This document shows, one piece after another, positions 63,185 through 64,000 of a stretch of 64,000 nt of DNA. Source of the stretch: Neoceratodus forsteri (lineage: Eukaryota > Chordata > Ceratodontiformes > Ceratodontidae); the NCBI GenBank assembly GCA_016271365.2, contig CM028132.1, forward strand, positions 587,705,001 through 587,769,000, given 5' to 3'. A program made the position numbers and the translations under genes. The notes beneath the pieces were generated by a model that ran no database searches, had not been told where the DNA came from, and saw only the letters and a list, made by a program, of their open reading frames with translations. Positions within the stretch are counted from its first letter, which is position 1. Each line of letters opens with the position of its first letter.

Positions 63185-64000
63185 GACCATTTTATTTATT
63201 ATTATAGTTTTGATAACTGGGTAAGTCCACTGAGACCATGCAGACCCTTTTTCAGTGATGACCTGGGTGTCAATGGTGAACACAGTACAATAGATAAATA
63301 CAATAATAATATACAGGATACAGAGATTTAACAATGTTGCAAAAATTATTACAGTGGAAAGCCAGGTAAGTAACTTAAAACAGATCAGGCATGAAGCATA
63401 TATAAATAAACAGGATAACTAATATTATACAATATATACATAGCAGGAACTCGAGAGCAGGTGGATTACGAGCTACATTTATCAGAGTAACAGATTAGGC
63501 ATAAATGATGCTATAAGGGTTATTTAAAGCAATTGCAGAGGAGAGGAGTTAGTAGGAAAGAGGTAAGCTCTTTTTTGAAGGAGGATAGGGTGGGGCAGGA
63601 GAGTAAGTTGGGGGGAAGAAATTCCAAGCAGAGGGAGCTGAGAAGGTGAATGAGCACTTACCTGATAGGCATTGCATCTTCTGGATTGCTAATAAGGGTA
63701 AGGAAGTAGATCTAAGCGTGCATTTGGGTGCTTTTTTGTAAACTATTCCCCTTAGGCAAGGGGGACTAAAGAGCTTGGTAAGTTTGAATACAAGGCATAA
63801 GGTGTGAAACTGTAACCTTGAGTCATAGGTAGGCCATTGAAGAGAATACAAGGCCTCACAGTGGTGTTTTCTGGAGTCCGCTCCATGGGCAAAATGTCCA
63901 GTCCTATGATAGAGTTGATGAACCTGTGCAAGGAAAGAGGATTGGGCGGAGAGTAGTAGGGGGGCACCATAGAACAAAACAGGGAGAAGGAATGTTGATG
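63185..64000 (-). pseudogene. L2-like LINE 3' part, continues past the window end
   Basis: A minus-strand 3' tail (AATAATAAATAAAAT) at 63190 is followed by a 3' UTR. A 142-codon frame (63977-63549) then reads HQLYHRTGHFAHGADSRKHH, YSLQWPTYDSRLQFHTLCLV, LRSTSLPLLAIQKMQCLSG and FSAPSAWNFFPPTYSPAPP. The order (L.WLP-like, F...L, RS..L, F....WN.LP) is the C-terminal domain of L2-like RT. The catalytic core would lie beyond 64000. Confidence 0.7.

Overview
This is a stretch of repeat-dominated vertebrate nuclear DNA. I find no host exon, tRNA, rRNA or other cellular gene that I can defend. Every recognisable protein-coding relic belongs to a transposable element. The mix is CR1/L3, L2-like, L1 and Tx1-like LINEs, a DIRS-type retrotransposon, TTAA-flanked foldback DNA elements, a hAT-type insertion and several tRNA-headed SINE families. 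That combination fits an amphibian-like genome of large size (a caecilian or similar lineage is plausible, a lungfish less so). The organism call is inference from repeat content only.

Layout. 1-3 kb: a modular repeat (hairpin array B, pyrimidine-rich module C, about 300-bp palindromic satellite D) followed by a foldback. 3-8.8 kb: SINEs, a TIR element (4400-5828) enclosing a 62-bp minisatellite, and a G-rich degenerate array. 8.9-11 kb: a minus-strand CR1 abutting a TTAA foldback. 11.5-12.2 kb: a 28-bp minisatellite that reverses orientation. 14.7-18.1 kb: foldbacks plus another A-B-C copy. 18.2-25 kb: L2-like LINE, then satellite D broken by an L1 that is itself broken by an L2-like LINE. 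26-30 kb: foldback F, a CR1 tail and a Tx1-like LINE with ORF1 and endonuclease. 31-36.3 kb: a foldback, a SINE, and two L2-like LINEs on opposite strands. 36.4-39.2 kb: a second, internally deleted Tx1-like copy, ended by an 830-bp fully self-complementary TTAA element. 40-47 kb: small foldbacks, SINEs, a minisatellite and a CR1 ORF1 esterase relic. 47.3-64 kb: two to three more copies of the modular repeat, into which an L2-like LINE (itself split by a DIRS element), a hAT-type element and a further L2-like LINE have inserted.

The most unusual signal is the modular repeat. Modules recur in the same order (A, B, C, D, E, F) and the same orientation at several loci, and most modules are built of inverted repeats. 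Module B is an array of small hairpins with a near-constant 8-nt loop (TGCCCAAT) and stems that differ from copy to copy while staying paired. I do not recognise this element.

Nested insertions give a local chronology: satellite D is older than the L2-like LINE (imperfect target duplication 50631-50644 / 58324-58335) and the hAT element (8-bp duplication, 7/8 identical). The L2-like LINE is older than the DIRS element inside it. The DIRS reverse transcriptase frame has few lesions, so it is probably among the younger insertions.
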